Part shown: positions 51,327 through 59,772 of the stretch, one piece after another
How the letters are laid out: each line of letters begins with the position of its first letter
Position numbering within the stretch: the first letter of the stretch is position 1
Assembly: GCF_001612785.1 (NCBI RefSeq)
Contig: NZ_BDBC01000010.1
Location: forward strand, 372,001-436,000
Origin: Nocardia beijingensis NBRC 16342
Lineage (GTDB): Bacteria; Actinomycetota; Actinomycetes; Mycobacteriales; Mycobacteriaceae
Direction: 5' to 3'
DNA: 64,000 bases
Translations under genes and position numbers: made by a program
The notes under the pieces: model-generated
The model's database searches: none
What the model saw: only the letters and a program-made list of their open reading frames with translations
What the model was told of the DNA's origin: nothing

Positions 51327-52109
51327 TCAGTAATTGCCCAGCCCGCCACAGACGTTCAACGCCTGCGCGGTGACGGCGCCCGCCCCGGGACCGATCAGAT
51401 AGTCGACCATCGCCGCCACCTCGAACGGCTGCACATAGCGGCCGATGGGCACCCGCGCGCTGACCCGGGCGTGCACCTCGTCGGTGTCGACGCCCCACAG
51501 CCCGGAATACACCTCGCGCACCCGCTCGGCCATCGGCGTCTCCACGAAGCCGGGGCACACGGCGTTCACGGTGATCCCGGTCTTGGCCAGTTCCAGGCCG
51601 AGCGCCTTGGTGAAGCCGACCACGCCGTGCTTGGACGCGGAGTACGGAGCGCCGTGCACCACGCCTTGTTTGCCGCCGGTGGAGGCGATGTTGACGATGC
51701 GGCCGCTGCCGCGTTCGAGCATGCCGCCCGCGTTCAGCACCGCCTTCGTCATCAGGAACACGCTGTTGAGATTGGTGTTGATCACGTCGAACCACAGCTC
51801 GTCGGGCACCTGCGCGGTGACGCCGCCGCCGCTGCGGCCCGCGTTGTTGATCAGGATGTCGATCGGGCCGTAGCGCCGCACACCGGCGTCGACGTACTCG
51901 CGGACCTGCGCGGCGTCGGCGACGTCGCAGACGGTGCCGTCCACCTCGTAACCGTCGTCCTGCAGGCTCTTCACCGTGTCGGTCACCCGCTGCTGATCGC
52001 GAGCGCAGAGGAGCACCGCGATGCCCTTGGCCGCCAGGCTTTTGGTGATCTCCAGGCCCATTCCGCTGGTCGCTCCTGTGACCAGCGCGACGCGCCGATT
52101 TTCCGCCAT
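51327..52109 (-). CDS. Type II PKS ketoreductase (ActIII-like, C9 reducing)
   Basis: 260 residues from ATG 52109 (GGAGGAG upstream). Extremely close in layout to ActIII: 'VALVTGATSGMGLEI', 'LINNAGRSGGG', 'MLERGSGRIVNIASTGGKQG', 'PYSASKHGVVGFTKALGLEL', 'VNAVCPGFVETPMAERVRE', 'GRYVQPFEVAAMVDYLIGPG', ending 'ALNVCGGLGNY'. Catalytic N113, S143, Y156, K160 correspond to N114/S144/Y157/K161 of ActIII. The stereochemistry-related XGG motif is S93-G-G rather than P-G-G. It reduces the C9 ketone of the nascent ACP-bound chain with NADPH. First gene of the leftward KR-accB unit. Confidence 0.94.
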   Translation of the reverse strand: MAENRRVALVTGATSGMGLEITKSLAAKGIAVLLCARDQQRVTDTVKSLQDDGYEVDGTVCDVADAAQVREYVDAGVRRYGPIDILINNAGRSGGGVTAQVPDELWFDVINTNLNSVFLMTKAVLNAGGMLERGSGRIVNIASTGGKQGVVHGAPYSASKHGVVGFTKALGLELAKTGITVNAVCPGFVETPMAERVREVYSGLWGVDTDEVHARVSARVPIGRYVQPFEVAAMVDYLIGPGAGAVTAQALNVCGGLGNY

Positions 52110-52149
52110 GACTCCTCCATCGGTCGAACTTTCGAACCCGCCGGGCTTC

Positions 52150-52182
52150 TCGACCACCAGGGTCGACCCGCGTCCTATAGAT
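52150..52182 (+). promoter_or_regulatory. TCGACC repeats and -10 box before the SnoaL-like gene
   Basis: TCGACCA at 52150 and TCGACCC at 52163 (13 bp apart) are followed six bases later by TATAGA (52176-52181), a good -10 box, about 100 bp before the gene at 52280. This resembles a SARP-driven promoter with repeats replacing the -35. On the KR side, TTCGAA elements at 52123-52136 could serve the leftward promoter. Confidence 0.5.
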
Positions 52183-52279
52183 CCGGTCAACCGCGCGCGG
52201 GCCTCGGCTCAACCGAGGCTCTAGCGGCGTCCACCACGCTGGCGTGCAGCCGAGCCCCGCCGCGACCACAGGAGCAACC

Positions 52280-52699
52280 ATGACCACCGTCGCCAGCCGC
52301 ACCGAGTTGTACGCCGAGGTCCAGCAGTTCTACGCCGAGCAGATGCAGCGGCTGGACAACCGCGACATCCCCGGCTATGCCGCGACTTTCACCGAGGACG
52401 CGGAATTCGAGCACACGCCCGGCATTCCACCCGCCCGGACCAGGGCGGGGATCATCGCCGACCTGGTGGAGTTCCACAAGCGCTTCGAAACCGACCCGAT
52501 GCAGCGCAGGCATTGGTTCAACATGATCAACCTGCAACCGCAGGACGACGGCACCATCGTGTCCACCGCCTACTGCCTGGTGGTGAAGATCCGCCCGAAC
52601 AGCAAGCCGGAGATCGCGCCGAGCTGCGTCGTGCACGACGTGCTCGTCCGCGCCGACGGCGGGTTGCTGACCCGGTCGCGGCGCGTCGTCCACGACTGA
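52280..52699 (+). CDS. NTF2/SnoaL-like protein, candidate cyclase or tailoring enzyme
   Basis: 139 residues from ATG 52280 (AGGAG upstream). 'TELYAEVQQFYAEQMQRLDNRD', 'YAATFTEDAEFEHTPG', 'HWFNMINLQPQDDGTIVSTAYC' and 'SCVVHDVLVRADGGLLTRSRRV' fit the SnoaL_4/NTF2 cone fold. Small proteins of this group in type II PKS clusters (ActVI-ORFA, SnoaL) assist pyran or ring closure or hydroxylation. It diverges from the ketoreductase and is followed 27 bp later by the nitroreductase gene, so the two form one unit. Confidence 0.82.
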   Translation: MTTVASRTELYAEVQQFYAEQMQRLDNRDIPGYAATFTEDAEFEHTPGIPPARTRAGIIADLVEFHKRFETDPMQRRHWFNMINLQPQDDGTIVSTAYCLVVKIRPNSKPEIAPSCVVHDVLVRADGGLLTRSRRVVHD

Positions 52700-52726
52700 T
52701 CCCGACCACCCCTTCGAGGAGAACCC

Positions 52727-53335
52727 GTGAACTCCGTTCAGCCCGCCCTGCTCACACTCGCCGCCGACGCCCAAGACCTCCTGTTCCGCGAGGCCCGCAC
52801 GGCGAACGCCTTCACCGACGAACCGGTCAGCGACGAGCAGATCCGCCAGATCTACGAACTGGTGAAATACGGACCGACCTCGATGAACCAGCAGCCGCTG
52901 CGGATCGTTCTGGTGCGCAGTCCCGAGGCGCGGGCACGGCTGGTCAGCCACATGATCGACAACAACAAGCCGAAGACGGCCGCCGCGCCGCTGTCGGCGA
53001 TCCTGGCCGCCGACCTGAATTTCCACCAGCACCTGCCCAAGGTGTTCCCGCACGCTCCGGAGGCCGCGGACTACTTCGCCGACCCCGGCTATCGCGCCGA
53101 GTCCGCCCGCTTCAACGCGTCGATCCAGATCGGCTACTTCATCCTCGGCGTCCGTGCCGCCGGGCTGGCGGCCGGGCCGATGAACGGCTTCGACAGCGCG
53201 GGCCTGGACGCGGATTTCTTCCCCGGCGGGGAACACACCGGCCTCGTCGTGGTCAACATCGGCAAACCCGGCCCGAACGCCTGGTTCCCGCGTTCGCCGC
53301 GACTGGATTACGCGGAGGTGGTCAGCACGGTGTGA
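52727..53335 (+). CDS. Nitroreductase-family flavoprotein (malonic semialdehyde reductase/RutE-like)
   Basis: 202 residues from GTG 52727 (GAGGAGAA upstream). FMN-binding signature 'FREARTANAFTDEPVSDEQIRQ', 'VKYGPTSMNQQPLRIVLVRS', and 'YFILGVRAAGLAAGPMNGFD' typical of the RutE/HadB branch of nitroreductases, with C-terminal 'VVVNIGKPG'. These enzymes reduce quinones, enals or nitro groups with NAD(P)H. As the last gene of the cluster it could reduce a quinone or an enoyl intermediate, or protect the host from the product. Confidence 0.85.
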   Translation: MNSVQPALLTLAADAQDLLFREARTANAFTDEPVSDEQIRQIYELVKYGPTSMNQQPLRIVLVRSPEARARLVSHMIDNNKPKTAAAPLSAILAADLNFHQHLPKVFPHAPEAADYFADPGYRAESARFNASIQIGYFILGVRAAGLAAGPMNGFDSAGLDADFFPGGEHTGLVVVNIGKPGPNAWFPRSPRLDYAEVVSTV

Positions 53336-53445
53336 TCCGCGCGAGCGCCGCCAGGCCGCACAGCGCACTCCCAGGTTTGCCCCAGCTCGCGGGCAGCCCG
53401 CCTTCCTAGCCTTCGAGCGGAGGTTGACGAAAGGAAGGCGAAATC

Positions 53446-55614
53446 ATGGCGCTGATCACGAGCGTCCCGCCGGGCGTCGAGGCCGACGAGCGACTCGTCG
53501 GCGCCCATCGCGCCCCGGCCGGACGGTCCTGGGCGGATCGCGTGTTCTTCGGGCCCGCGACCCAACCGCGGTGGGCACGCCCGGCGCTGCTCGCGCTGCT
53601 CGGCGCGACCGCGGTGCTGTATCTGTGGAATCTGACGGTGTCCGGTTGGGCGAACGAGTATTACGCCGCCGCGGCGCAGGCGGGCACGCAGAGCTGGAAG
53701 GCGCTGCTGTTCGGCGCGCACGACGCGGGCAACGCGATCACGGTGGACAAGCCGCCCGCGGCACTGTGGGTGATGGGACTGTCGGGGCGGCTGTTCGGGT
53801 TCGGCTCGTGGTCGCTGCTGGCGCCGCAGGCGTTGATGGGCGTCGGCTCGGTGGCGCTGCTGTACGCCGCGGTGCGGCGGTGGAGCGGGCCCGGCGCCGG
53901 CCTGCTCGCGGGCGCTGCGTTGGCGGCGACGCCGGTCGCCGCGTTGATGTTCCGCTTCGACAACCCGGACGCGCTGCTGACACTGCTGCTGATCGCGGCG
54001 GCCTACTGCACGGTGCGGGCGATCGACTCGGACGCCCCGCGCTGGCGCTCGGCCGGCACCGGCTGGCTCGCGCTGGCCGGTGTCGCCATCGGTTTCGCGT
54101 TCCTGACCAAGATGATGCAGGCGTTCCTGGTCCTGCCTGCGCTGGGGTTGGTGTTCCTGGTCGCGGGGGCGGGCGGATTCTGGTCGCGCATCGGCAAATT
54201 GATCACCGCGTGCGCGGCCATGGTGGTCGCGGGCGGCTGGTACGTGCTGCTGGTCGAGTTGTGGCCCGCTGATTCGCGCCCGTACATCGGCGGGTCGACC
54301 GACAACAGCCTGTGGGAACTGGCGCTCGGTTACAACGGCATAGGCCGATTGCTCGGCGGCAGCGGCAATCCGAGTGGAGGAGGCTCGGGCGGCCCCGGCG
54401 GTGGCGGCATGGGCGGGGCGTTCGGCGGCGAGACCGGACTGGCCCGGCTGTTCAGCGGCACCATGGCCACGGAGATCTCCTGGCTGCTTCCGGTCGCGCT
54501 GATCGGCTTGGCCGCCGGGCTCTGGCTGAGTGGCCGCGCACCGCGCACCGACCGCCTGCGGGCGGCGATGATCCTCTGGGGCGGCTGGCTGCTCGGCACC
54601 GGCCTGGTCTTCAGCTACATGAGCGGCATCATCCACCCGTACTACACGGTGGCCCTCGCGCCCGGCGTCGCCGGTGTCGCCGCGATCGCGGTGACACAGC
54701 TGTGGCGACGGCGCGGGCACGTGGCGGCCAGGATCACCTTGGCCCTGCTGTCGGCGGTCACCGGCGCCTGGGCCTTCGTTCTGCTGAACCGCACGCCGGA
54801 CTGGCTGCCGTGGCTGCGCTGGACGGTGGTGGCGGCGACGGCGATCGCCGCCCTGGCGCTGCTGCTCGGCGCGCACCGGTCCCGCCGGATCGCCGTCGTC
54901 GTCGCGGCCACCGCATTGCTCGCCGGATTCGCCGGGTCGGCGGCGTACGCGGTCGAAACGGTCACGCACGCGCACAGCGGCGGCATCCCCGCCTCCGGAC
55001 CCGCGCAGACCGGGTCGATGGGCGGGCCTGGTGGACCCGGTCGGGGCGCGGGAGCCGACGACGGTCGCACCCAGGCCGCAGACGGAGCGTCCGGGACCGG
55101 CCAGTCGACCGGAGACGGAGCTACCACCGGCACCGGCCAAGCGCCCGGCGACGCGGCCCCCACCGGCACCAGCCAAGCGCCCGGCGACGCGGCTGCCACC
55201 GGCCTGCCGACCGGCGACAGGGTTGCCGCAGGCGGCGCTCCCGGCGGCGGTGGGCCGGGCGGCAGCGCCGACAACGCCGAGCTGGACGCCCTGCTGGCCG
55301 ACACCGACAGCCGGTGGTCGGCGGCGAGCATCGGCTCCGGCACCGCCTCCAGCCTGGAACTGCGCACCGGCACGTCGGTGATCGCGATCGGCGGCTTCAG
55401 CGGAAGCGACGACGCGCCGACGCTGGCCCAGTTCCAGCACTACGTGGCGAACGGGGAGGTGCACTACTTCATCGCCCAAGGTCAGGGCATGCGGCCCGGC
55501 TCCGGTGGCGAGAAGTCGGCCGCGGACCAGATCACCGAGTGGGTGAAGGCCAACTACACCGCGAAAACAGTCGGCGGCGTCACGGTCTACGACCTGACCG
55601 CACCCACCAGCTGA
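53446..55614 (+). CDS. GT39-family membrane glycosyltransferase (ArnT/PMT-like)
   Basis: 722 residues. An N-terminal cytoplasmic tail and about 11 transmembrane helices, with the family's first extracytoplasmic loop 'LTVSGWANEYYAAAAQAG' (acidic residue for the polyprenyl-phosphate sugar donor) and 'GNAITVDKPPAALWVMGLSG'. The next loop reads 'MFRFDNPDALLTLLL'. A Gly-rich loop follows 'NGIGRLLGGSG'. After the last helix a disordered Gly/Thr/Ala/Asp repeat segment (about 510-610) leads to a folded extracytoplasmic C-terminal domain ('NAELDALLADTDSRWSAASI' to the end). It likely transfers a sugar from a lipid carrier outside the membrane; acceptor unknown. Start ATG 53446 follows AAGGAAGG. Confidence 0.85.
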   Translation: MALITSVPPGVEADERLVGAHRAPAGRSWADRVFFGPATQPRWARPALLALLGATAVLYLWNLTVSGWANEYYAAAAQAGTQSWKALLFGAHDAGNAITVDKPPAALWVMGLSGRLFGFGSWSLLAPQALMGVGSVALLYAAVRRWSGPGAGLLAGAALAATPVAALMFRFDNPDALLTLLLIAAAYCTVRAIDSDAPRWRSAGTGWLALAGVAIGFAFLTKMMQAFLVLPALGLVFLVAGAGGFWSRIGKLITACAAMVVAGGWYVLLVELWPADSRPYIGGSTDNSLWELALGYNGIGRLLGGSGNPSGGGSGGPGGGGMGGAFGGETGLARLFSGTMATEISWLLPVALIGLAAGLWLSGRAPRTDRLRAAMILWGGWLLGTGLVFSYMSGIIHPYYTVALAPGVAGVAAIAVTQLWRRRGHVAARITLALLSAVTGAWAFVLLNRTPDWLPWLRWTVVAATAIAALALLLGAHRSRRIAVVVAATALLAGFAGSAAYAVETVTHAHSGGIPASGPAQTGSMGGPGGPGRGAGADDGRTQAADGASGTGQSTGDGATTGTGQAPGDAAPTGTSQAPGDAAATGLPTGDRVAAGGAPGGGGPGGSADNAELDALLADTDSRWSAASIGSGTASSLELRTGTSVIAIGGFSGSDDAPTLAQFQHYVANGEVHYFIAQGQGMRPGSGGEKSAADQITEWVKANYTAKTVGGVTVYDLTAPTS
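55136..55193 (+). repeat. 36-bp tandem coding repeat in the GT39 linker
   Basis: The 22-bp word starting GCCAAGCGCCCGGCGACG occurs at 55136 and again at 55172, a 12-codon period encoding TGTGQAPGDAAP-like units. More degenerate units flank it. Typical disordered linker sequence. Confidence 0.6.
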
Positions 55615-55626
55615 CGATTCGGTCCG

Positions 55627-55660
55627 CGATATCGCCGCGTCCCACGACGCGGCGATATCG
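55627..55660 (+). terminator. Perfect 15-bp hairpin after the GT39 gene
   Basis: Stem 55627-55641 with 55646-55660, four-base loop (CCAC), 12 bp after the stop. No T-run; the stem contains CGATATCG at its base. Probably the transcription terminator. Confidence 0.65.
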
Positions 55661-56304
55661 TGTCCCGCGGGTTCGAGGACCGCGCGGCATCACTGTCCAC
55701 GGCCACCCGGCAATGCCGCTGGTAGCAATGTCGGCACACCGCTTTCCGCGGCCGGGCCTGCGACGCCGACCTCGATCGACCGGGCGGCCGGGAGCAACGC
55801 GCCCGCCTCGCCGGTCCCCTACCGGCTTTCCGACCTCGGCGCCAGCAAGCTCCATCACCAGAGGCAATCGGGCGGATGACCGGGAACCGCGACATCGGTG
55901 GTTCGGTGTGGACGCAGCCGGCCGCCGCGGTGTCGTGACCGGCCGCGCCGAGTAGTCCGATCGCCGTGGAAGAACGTCCTGCCGGTGCGCAGCAATCGAC
56001 TCGGCCGAGCGCACCGGGCTCAGGCAGATCCGGCGACACCCGGTTCGGCTCCGGACAGCCGCCCTGTGATCTGCCGCCCTGGGTGAAGCATCGGCATCCG
56101 CCAGTGCATCCGCTGTGCGGTCGGTGACCGAGCCGTTCAGACGAAACACCCGCTCGGCGCGCGCGGCCGGGTCTCGCCTCATGGGGGCTAGGGGTAGCGT
56201 TCGCGAGCCACGGTGCCCACGCACGTCTGCGGTCGATCCCCGTTCACAGGAAACGTCCAGCTTGCTCGCAGGTTGCTCAGCGCTTGCGGCGGAACCATGG
56301 GTGC
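55661..56304. other. Intergenic region, no gene seen
   Basis: About 640 bp before the response-regulator gene. The open frames on both strands are Arg/Pro-rich, lack ribosome binding sites, and match no family. Presumably contains the two-component operon promoter; no clear direct repeats of the OmpR type were found. Confidence 0.5.
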
Positions 56305-57021
56305 ATGACCGGCACCCGACCCGAGGCCCGCGTCCTCATCGTGGACGACGAACCCATGATCATCGAACTGCTCGCCGTGAGCCTGCGGTTCCAGGGCTTC
56401 GAGGTGGCCACGGCGCTCAGCGGGACCGAGGCGCTGGACCGGGTGCGCACCTTCCGGCCGGACGCGCTCATCCTCGACGTGATGATGCCCGGCATGGACG
56501 GGTTCGGGATGCTGCGGCGGCTGCGCGCCGACGGGGTGAGCGCCCCCGTGCTGTTCCTGACCGCGCGCGACGACGTCGACGACAAACTCACCGGCCTCAC
56601 CCTCGGCGCCGACGACTACGTGACCAAGCCGTTCAGCCTGGAGGAAGTCATCGCCCGGCTCCGAGTCATCCTGCGCCGCAGTGGAATACAGTCCGTCCAG
56701 GAGAGCGCCAACCGGATCACGGTCGGCGACCTGGTGCTCGACGACGACAGCCACGAGGTGTGGAAGGCGGGCGCGCCGGTGTCGCTGTCGCCGACCGAGT
56801 TCACCCTGCTGCGGTATTTCATGGTCAACGCGGGCAAGGTGCTGAGCAAGCCGAAGATCCTCGATCACGTCTGGCGCTACGACTTCGGCGGCGACGCCGG
56901 CGTGGTCGAGTCGTACGTGTCGTACCTGCGGCGCAAGATCGACACCACCGAACCCAAGCTGCTGCACACGCTGCGCGGCGTCGGCTACGTGCTGCGCGAA
57001 CCGCAGGTGAGCCGGACGTGA
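56305..57021 (+). CDS. trcR: OmpR-family response regulator, TrcR-like
   Basis: 238 residues from ATG 56305. Receiver domain 1-120: acidic pair D14-D15 in 'LIVDDEP', phospho-acceptor Asp58 in 'ALILDVMMPGMDGFG', Thr in 'LFLTARD' and Lys in 'DDYVTKPFSLEE'. Winged-helix effector 140-235 with 'SLSPTEFTLLRYFMVNAGKVL', 'LDHVWRYDFGGDAGVVESYVS' and 'LRRKID'. It matches what I remember of M. tuberculosis TrcR very closely, down to the C-terminal 'GVGYVLREP'. The kinase gene follows with a 4-bp GTGA overlap, so the two are coupled. Confidence 0.88.
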   Translation: MTGTRPEARVLIVDDEPMIIELLAVSLRFQGFEVATALSGTEALDRVRTFRPDALILDVMMPGMDGFGMLRRLRADGVSAPVLFLTARDDVDDKLTGLTLGADDYVTKPFSLEEVIARLRVILRRSGIQSVQESANRITVGDLVLDDDSHEVWKAGAPVSLSPTEFTLLRYFMVNAGKVLSKPKILDHVWRYDFGGDAGVVESYVSYLRRKIDTTEPKLLHTLRGVGYVLREPQVSRT

Positions 57022-58553
57022 GCGTGCGGGAGCGCCTCGCGCGGCGGATCTCGGCGGTCCCGCTGCGCATCGGGCTGGTGATCGTGCTGCTGCTGCTGAC
57101 GGCGGCGGCGTTGTTCGCGTCGGGCGCGGCGGTGACCTCGGCGCTGAGCCGGTCGCTCACCCAGCGCACCGACGAGCAACTCTACGACGCGGCACGGTCC
57201 TGGGCGCAGCCGCGCCCGATGCGGCAGGTGACGACCGATGACGGTCGCACGCAATGGGTTCCGGCCGATCTCCCGGCCGTGCCGGTGCAGCCGAGGTCGC
57301 CGGGCGAGCAGCCGCGCCGCTTCTTCGAACTGCGCACGGGAGCCGACGGGCAGGTGTACCAGGAACTGCCGGGTGCCAACAACGCCGCGGGCGCGCCGGA
57401 CCTCGACGACGCGAACGCCCGCACACCGCGCACGGTGGACTCCGCCGACGGCTCCTCCGTGCGCTGGCGCGTACTGACCACCACCAACCAGTACGGTTCG
57501 ACCACCATCGGCCTGCCGCTGACCGACAACCAGGAGACGGTCTCGCGGCTGATCTTCTTCGAGATCGGCACGGGAGCCGCGGCGCTGCTGGCCCTCGGCG
57601 CCGTCGGCTACCTGGTCATCCGGCGCAGCCTGCGGCCCCTGCGCGAGGTGGAGCAGACCGCGGCGGCGATCGCGGGCGGGGACCTGCACCGGCGGGTGCC
57701 GGTGCGCGGCGTCGACACCGAGGTCGATCATCTCGCGCGGTCGTTGAACGAGATGCTCGCGCAGATCCAGCACGGCGTGGCCGCGACCGAGGCCTCGGAG
57801 GAGGCGGCCCGCCGATCGGAGGCGCGGATGCGCCGCTTCGTCGCGGACGCGAGCCACGAACTGCGCACGCCGCTGACCACGATCCGCGGTTTCGCCGAGC
57901 TGTACCGCCAAGGCGCGAGCAGCGACGCGGGAATGGTGGTCGGCCGGATCGAGGCCGAGGCCGAGCGCATGGGTTTGCTGGTCGAAGACCTGCTGTTGCT
58001 GGCGCGACTGGACGAGAAACGCCCGCTGGAACGCACGCCCGTCGACCTGCTCGCACTCGCGGGTGACGCCGTGCACAACGCCAGGGCCATCGCGGCCCGT
58101 CAGAAACCCTCGCCCGACGCCCCGGATCGTCCGATCACGCTGACGCTCGGCGACGGCGAGGGAACCATGGACGTCGTCGGCGACGAGGCCCGCCTGCGCC
58201 AGGTGCTGAGCAACCTGATCGGCAACGCCCTCGCCCATACTCCGCGGGAAACGCCGATCACGGTGCGGCTCACCGCCGCGCCCGATCGCGTGCGCATCGA
58301 CGTGATCGACGCGGGCCCCGGCCTGTCCTCCGACGCGGCGGCCCGGGTGTTCGAACGCTTCTATCGCGCGGACGCCTCGCGCACCCGCACCAGCGGCGGC
58401 ACCGGCCTCGGCCTGTCCATCGTCCAGGCCCTGGTGAACGCGCACGGCGGACGGGTGTCGGTCGACAGCGAACCGGGACGCGGGGCGACCTTCACCGTGG
58501 TGCTGCCTCGGGAGCCCGCCGACACCTCGGGTGAACGGATGCCATCGCGGTAG
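57018..58553 (+). CDS. trcS: Sensor histidine kinase, TrcS-like
   Basis: 511 residues from GTG 57018 overlapping the regulator stop. Two transmembrane helices (about 16-40 and 178-201) flank a 140-residue extracytoplasmic sensor domain rich in Asp, Arg and Pro. HAMP about 202-250; HisKA with phospho-acceptor His280 in 'FVADASHELRTPLTTIRG'; HATPase with N box 'RLRQVLSNLIGNALAHTP', G1 'VIDAGPGL', F box 'FERFYRAD' and G2 'GGTGLGLSIVQALV'. All catalytic boxes are intact. The short C-terminal tail is Arg/Pro-rich. Signal unknown. Confidence 0.9.
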   Translation: MSVRERLARRISAVPLRIGLVIVLLLLTAAALFASGAAVTSALSRSLTQRTDEQLYDAARSWAQPRPMRQVTTDDGRTQWVPADLPAVPVQPRSPGEQPRRFFELRTGADGQVYQELPGANNAAGAPDLDDANARTPRTVDSADGSSVRWRVLTTTNQYGSTTIGLPLTDNQETVSRLIFFEIGTGAAALLALGAVGYLVIRRSLRPLREVEQTAAAIAGGDLHRRVPVRGVDTEVDHLARSLNEMLAQIQHGVAATEASEEAARRSEARMRRFVADASHELRTPLTTIRGFAELYRQGASSDAGMVVGRIEAEAERMGLLVEDLLLLARLDEKRPLERTPVDLLALAGDAVHNARAIAARQKPSPDAPDRPITLTLGDGEGTMDVVGDEARLRQVLSNLIGNALAHTPRETPITVRLTAAPDRVRIDVIDAGPGLSSDAAARVFERFYRADASRTRTSGGTGLGLSIVQALVNAHGGRVSVDSEPGRGATFTVVLPREPADTSGERMPSR

Positions 58554-58949
58554 GTCGGGGTTCCCGCCGAAGTCCACCGCCGAGGCCGGCCCGGCGGCGC
58601 GGTCGAGGACCGGTCGGCTTCCTGTCAGCCCACCGACAGCCGCAGGCGTGGTCCATCGGTACCCGGGAACGCGCAGGTCGACCGCAGGGAGGCACAGGTC
58701 CGCCGGGAAACGCCCCGCCCCCGCAGAACGAGCCGGTCCACCGCGGGAACGCGCAGCCCACCGCAGAACGAGCCGGTCCACCGCGATCCGCCGACGATCG
58801 TGCGGCTGGGATCGGTGACCGCCCACGACCTGCGGTGTCGAATCGGCCCGCGCCAAGGGGCCTTTTCGATACCGCGTGCGTAGCGAGGTGGGTCACGGGT
58901 GGTCTCGGCACACAGGTCGGCTCATCATGAACCTCCGAACGCGAACCGC
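58554..58949. other. Intergenic region with short direct repeats
   Basis: About 395 bp between the kinase gene and the convergent PIG-L gene. No supported gene. It contains the 25-bp direct repeat at 58721 and 58761 and several CCACCGC/CCGGTC words, giving a low-complexity look. Confidence 0.5.
58721..58785. repeat. 25-bp direct repeat, 40-bp period
   Basis: The sequence CCGCAGAACGAGCCGGTCCA plus CCGCG occurs at 58721-58745 and identically at 58761-58785, separated by 15 bp containing GGAACGCGCAG. A partial third copy (GGAACGCGCAGGTCGACCGCAG) precedes it near 58670. Function unknown. Confidence 0.65.
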
Positions 58950-59750
58950 TCAGCGGGAGGCGGTCCGGAAGATGTCGTCGAGCGGAGGGCCCGAGGTCAG
59001 GGTGGCTCCTTCTTCGGCGTACCACTCCCAGCGCATGACGCGGGCCAACACCGGAGTCGGCATGCGCAGCAGCACCTTCGCGATGGACGCGAAGCGGCTG
59101 GAGCCCTCGATGATCGACCGGTGGGCGGCCAGGGCGGTCTTGCGGCGGGCGGCATGGGCGGAGACGTCGATGCGATGGGTGATCGCCGAACGCGGACTGT
59201 ACAGCGAGTGCAGAACCGACGGATCGTAGCCGAAAGGAAGGCCCAGCCGCGTCAGTGCACGCGCGAGGCGGGTGTAGCCGTCGCGGGGCAGGGTGGCGTC
59301 CAGAACGCGCGTCACCCCGGCCAGTTCGGCCGCGCGCTTGCCCACCTCGTGCACGCGCACGTGGTCGCGATGCCCGTACCCGCCGTTGCGGTCGTAGCTG
59401 AGCAGGATCTCCGCGTTCTCCTCGCGCAGGATCGCGGCCAGACGCCGCGCCGCGTCCTCGGGGTCGGCGCGGGCGAAACGTGTGCGGTCCGGCGGGTCGG
59501 CGTACAGCACCGCGCCGTGCCCGCTGTCGGCGTAGCCGAGGTGCGCCACGCGGTGCACGCCGAGGGCGGCCGCGCTCGCTTCCAGTTCCCCGAGCCGCAG
59601 CGCCTTCCGGCCGTCCAGATCGGCCATGTGGCCGTCGGTGGCCACCACGATGACGGTGCGGTGTCCGGCGGCGGACAGCTCGGCCAGCGTCCCTCCGGTC
59701 AGCAGCGTCTCGTCGTCGGGGTGCGCGTGGAATGCCACAACGGTCGCCAT
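58950..59750 (-). CDS. PIG-L family zinc-dependent N-deacetylase
   Basis: 266 residues from ATG 59750 (GGGGCG upstream). LmbE/PIG-L fold with the zinc and catalytic motif H10-P-D-D13-E in 'VVAFHAHPDDETLLTGGTLAEL' and the later histidine pair in 'YGHRDHVRVHEVG'. Related enzymes deacetylate GlcNAc-inositol (MshB), mycothiol conjugates (Mca) or sugars in natural products. The sequence between the motifs ('VIVVATDGHMADLDG') differs from MshB as I remember it, so the substrate is open. Stands upstream of no obvious operon partner; converges on the two-component genes. Confidence 0.82.
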   Translation of the reverse strand: MATVVAFHAHPDDETLLTGGTLAELSAAGHRTVIVVATDGHMADLDGRKALRLGELEASAAALGVHRVAHLGYADSGHGAVLYADPPDRTRFARADPEDAARRLAAILREENAEILLSYDRNGGYGHRDHVRVHEVGKRAAELAGVTRVLDATLPRDGYTRLARALTRLGLPFGYDPSVLHSLYSPRSAITHRIDVSAHAARRKTALAAHRSIIEGSSRFASIAKVLLRMPTPVLARVMRWEWYAEEGATLTSGPPLDDIFRTASR

Positions 59751-59772
59751 CGCCCCAGTGTGCCAAAGACAT

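Noticed and set aside
53308..55479. 723-codon minus-strand frame over the GT39 gene
   Set aside because: Arg/Gln/Gly-rich antisense sequence; the plus strand shows regular membrane helices.
55661..56304. Several 150- to 250-codon frames on both strands
   Set aside because: None has a ribosome binding site or a recognisable segment; amino-acid composition is that of random GC-rich DNA.
56985..58856. 623-codon minus-strand frame over the histidine kinase
   Set aside because: Antisense shadow of a kinase with all catalytic boxes intact.
58492..59772. 426-codon minus-strand frame covering the PIG-L gene and the repeats
   Set aside because: Out of frame with the intact AHPDDE protein and dominated by Arg/Pro; the shorter frame from 59750 carries the zinc site.
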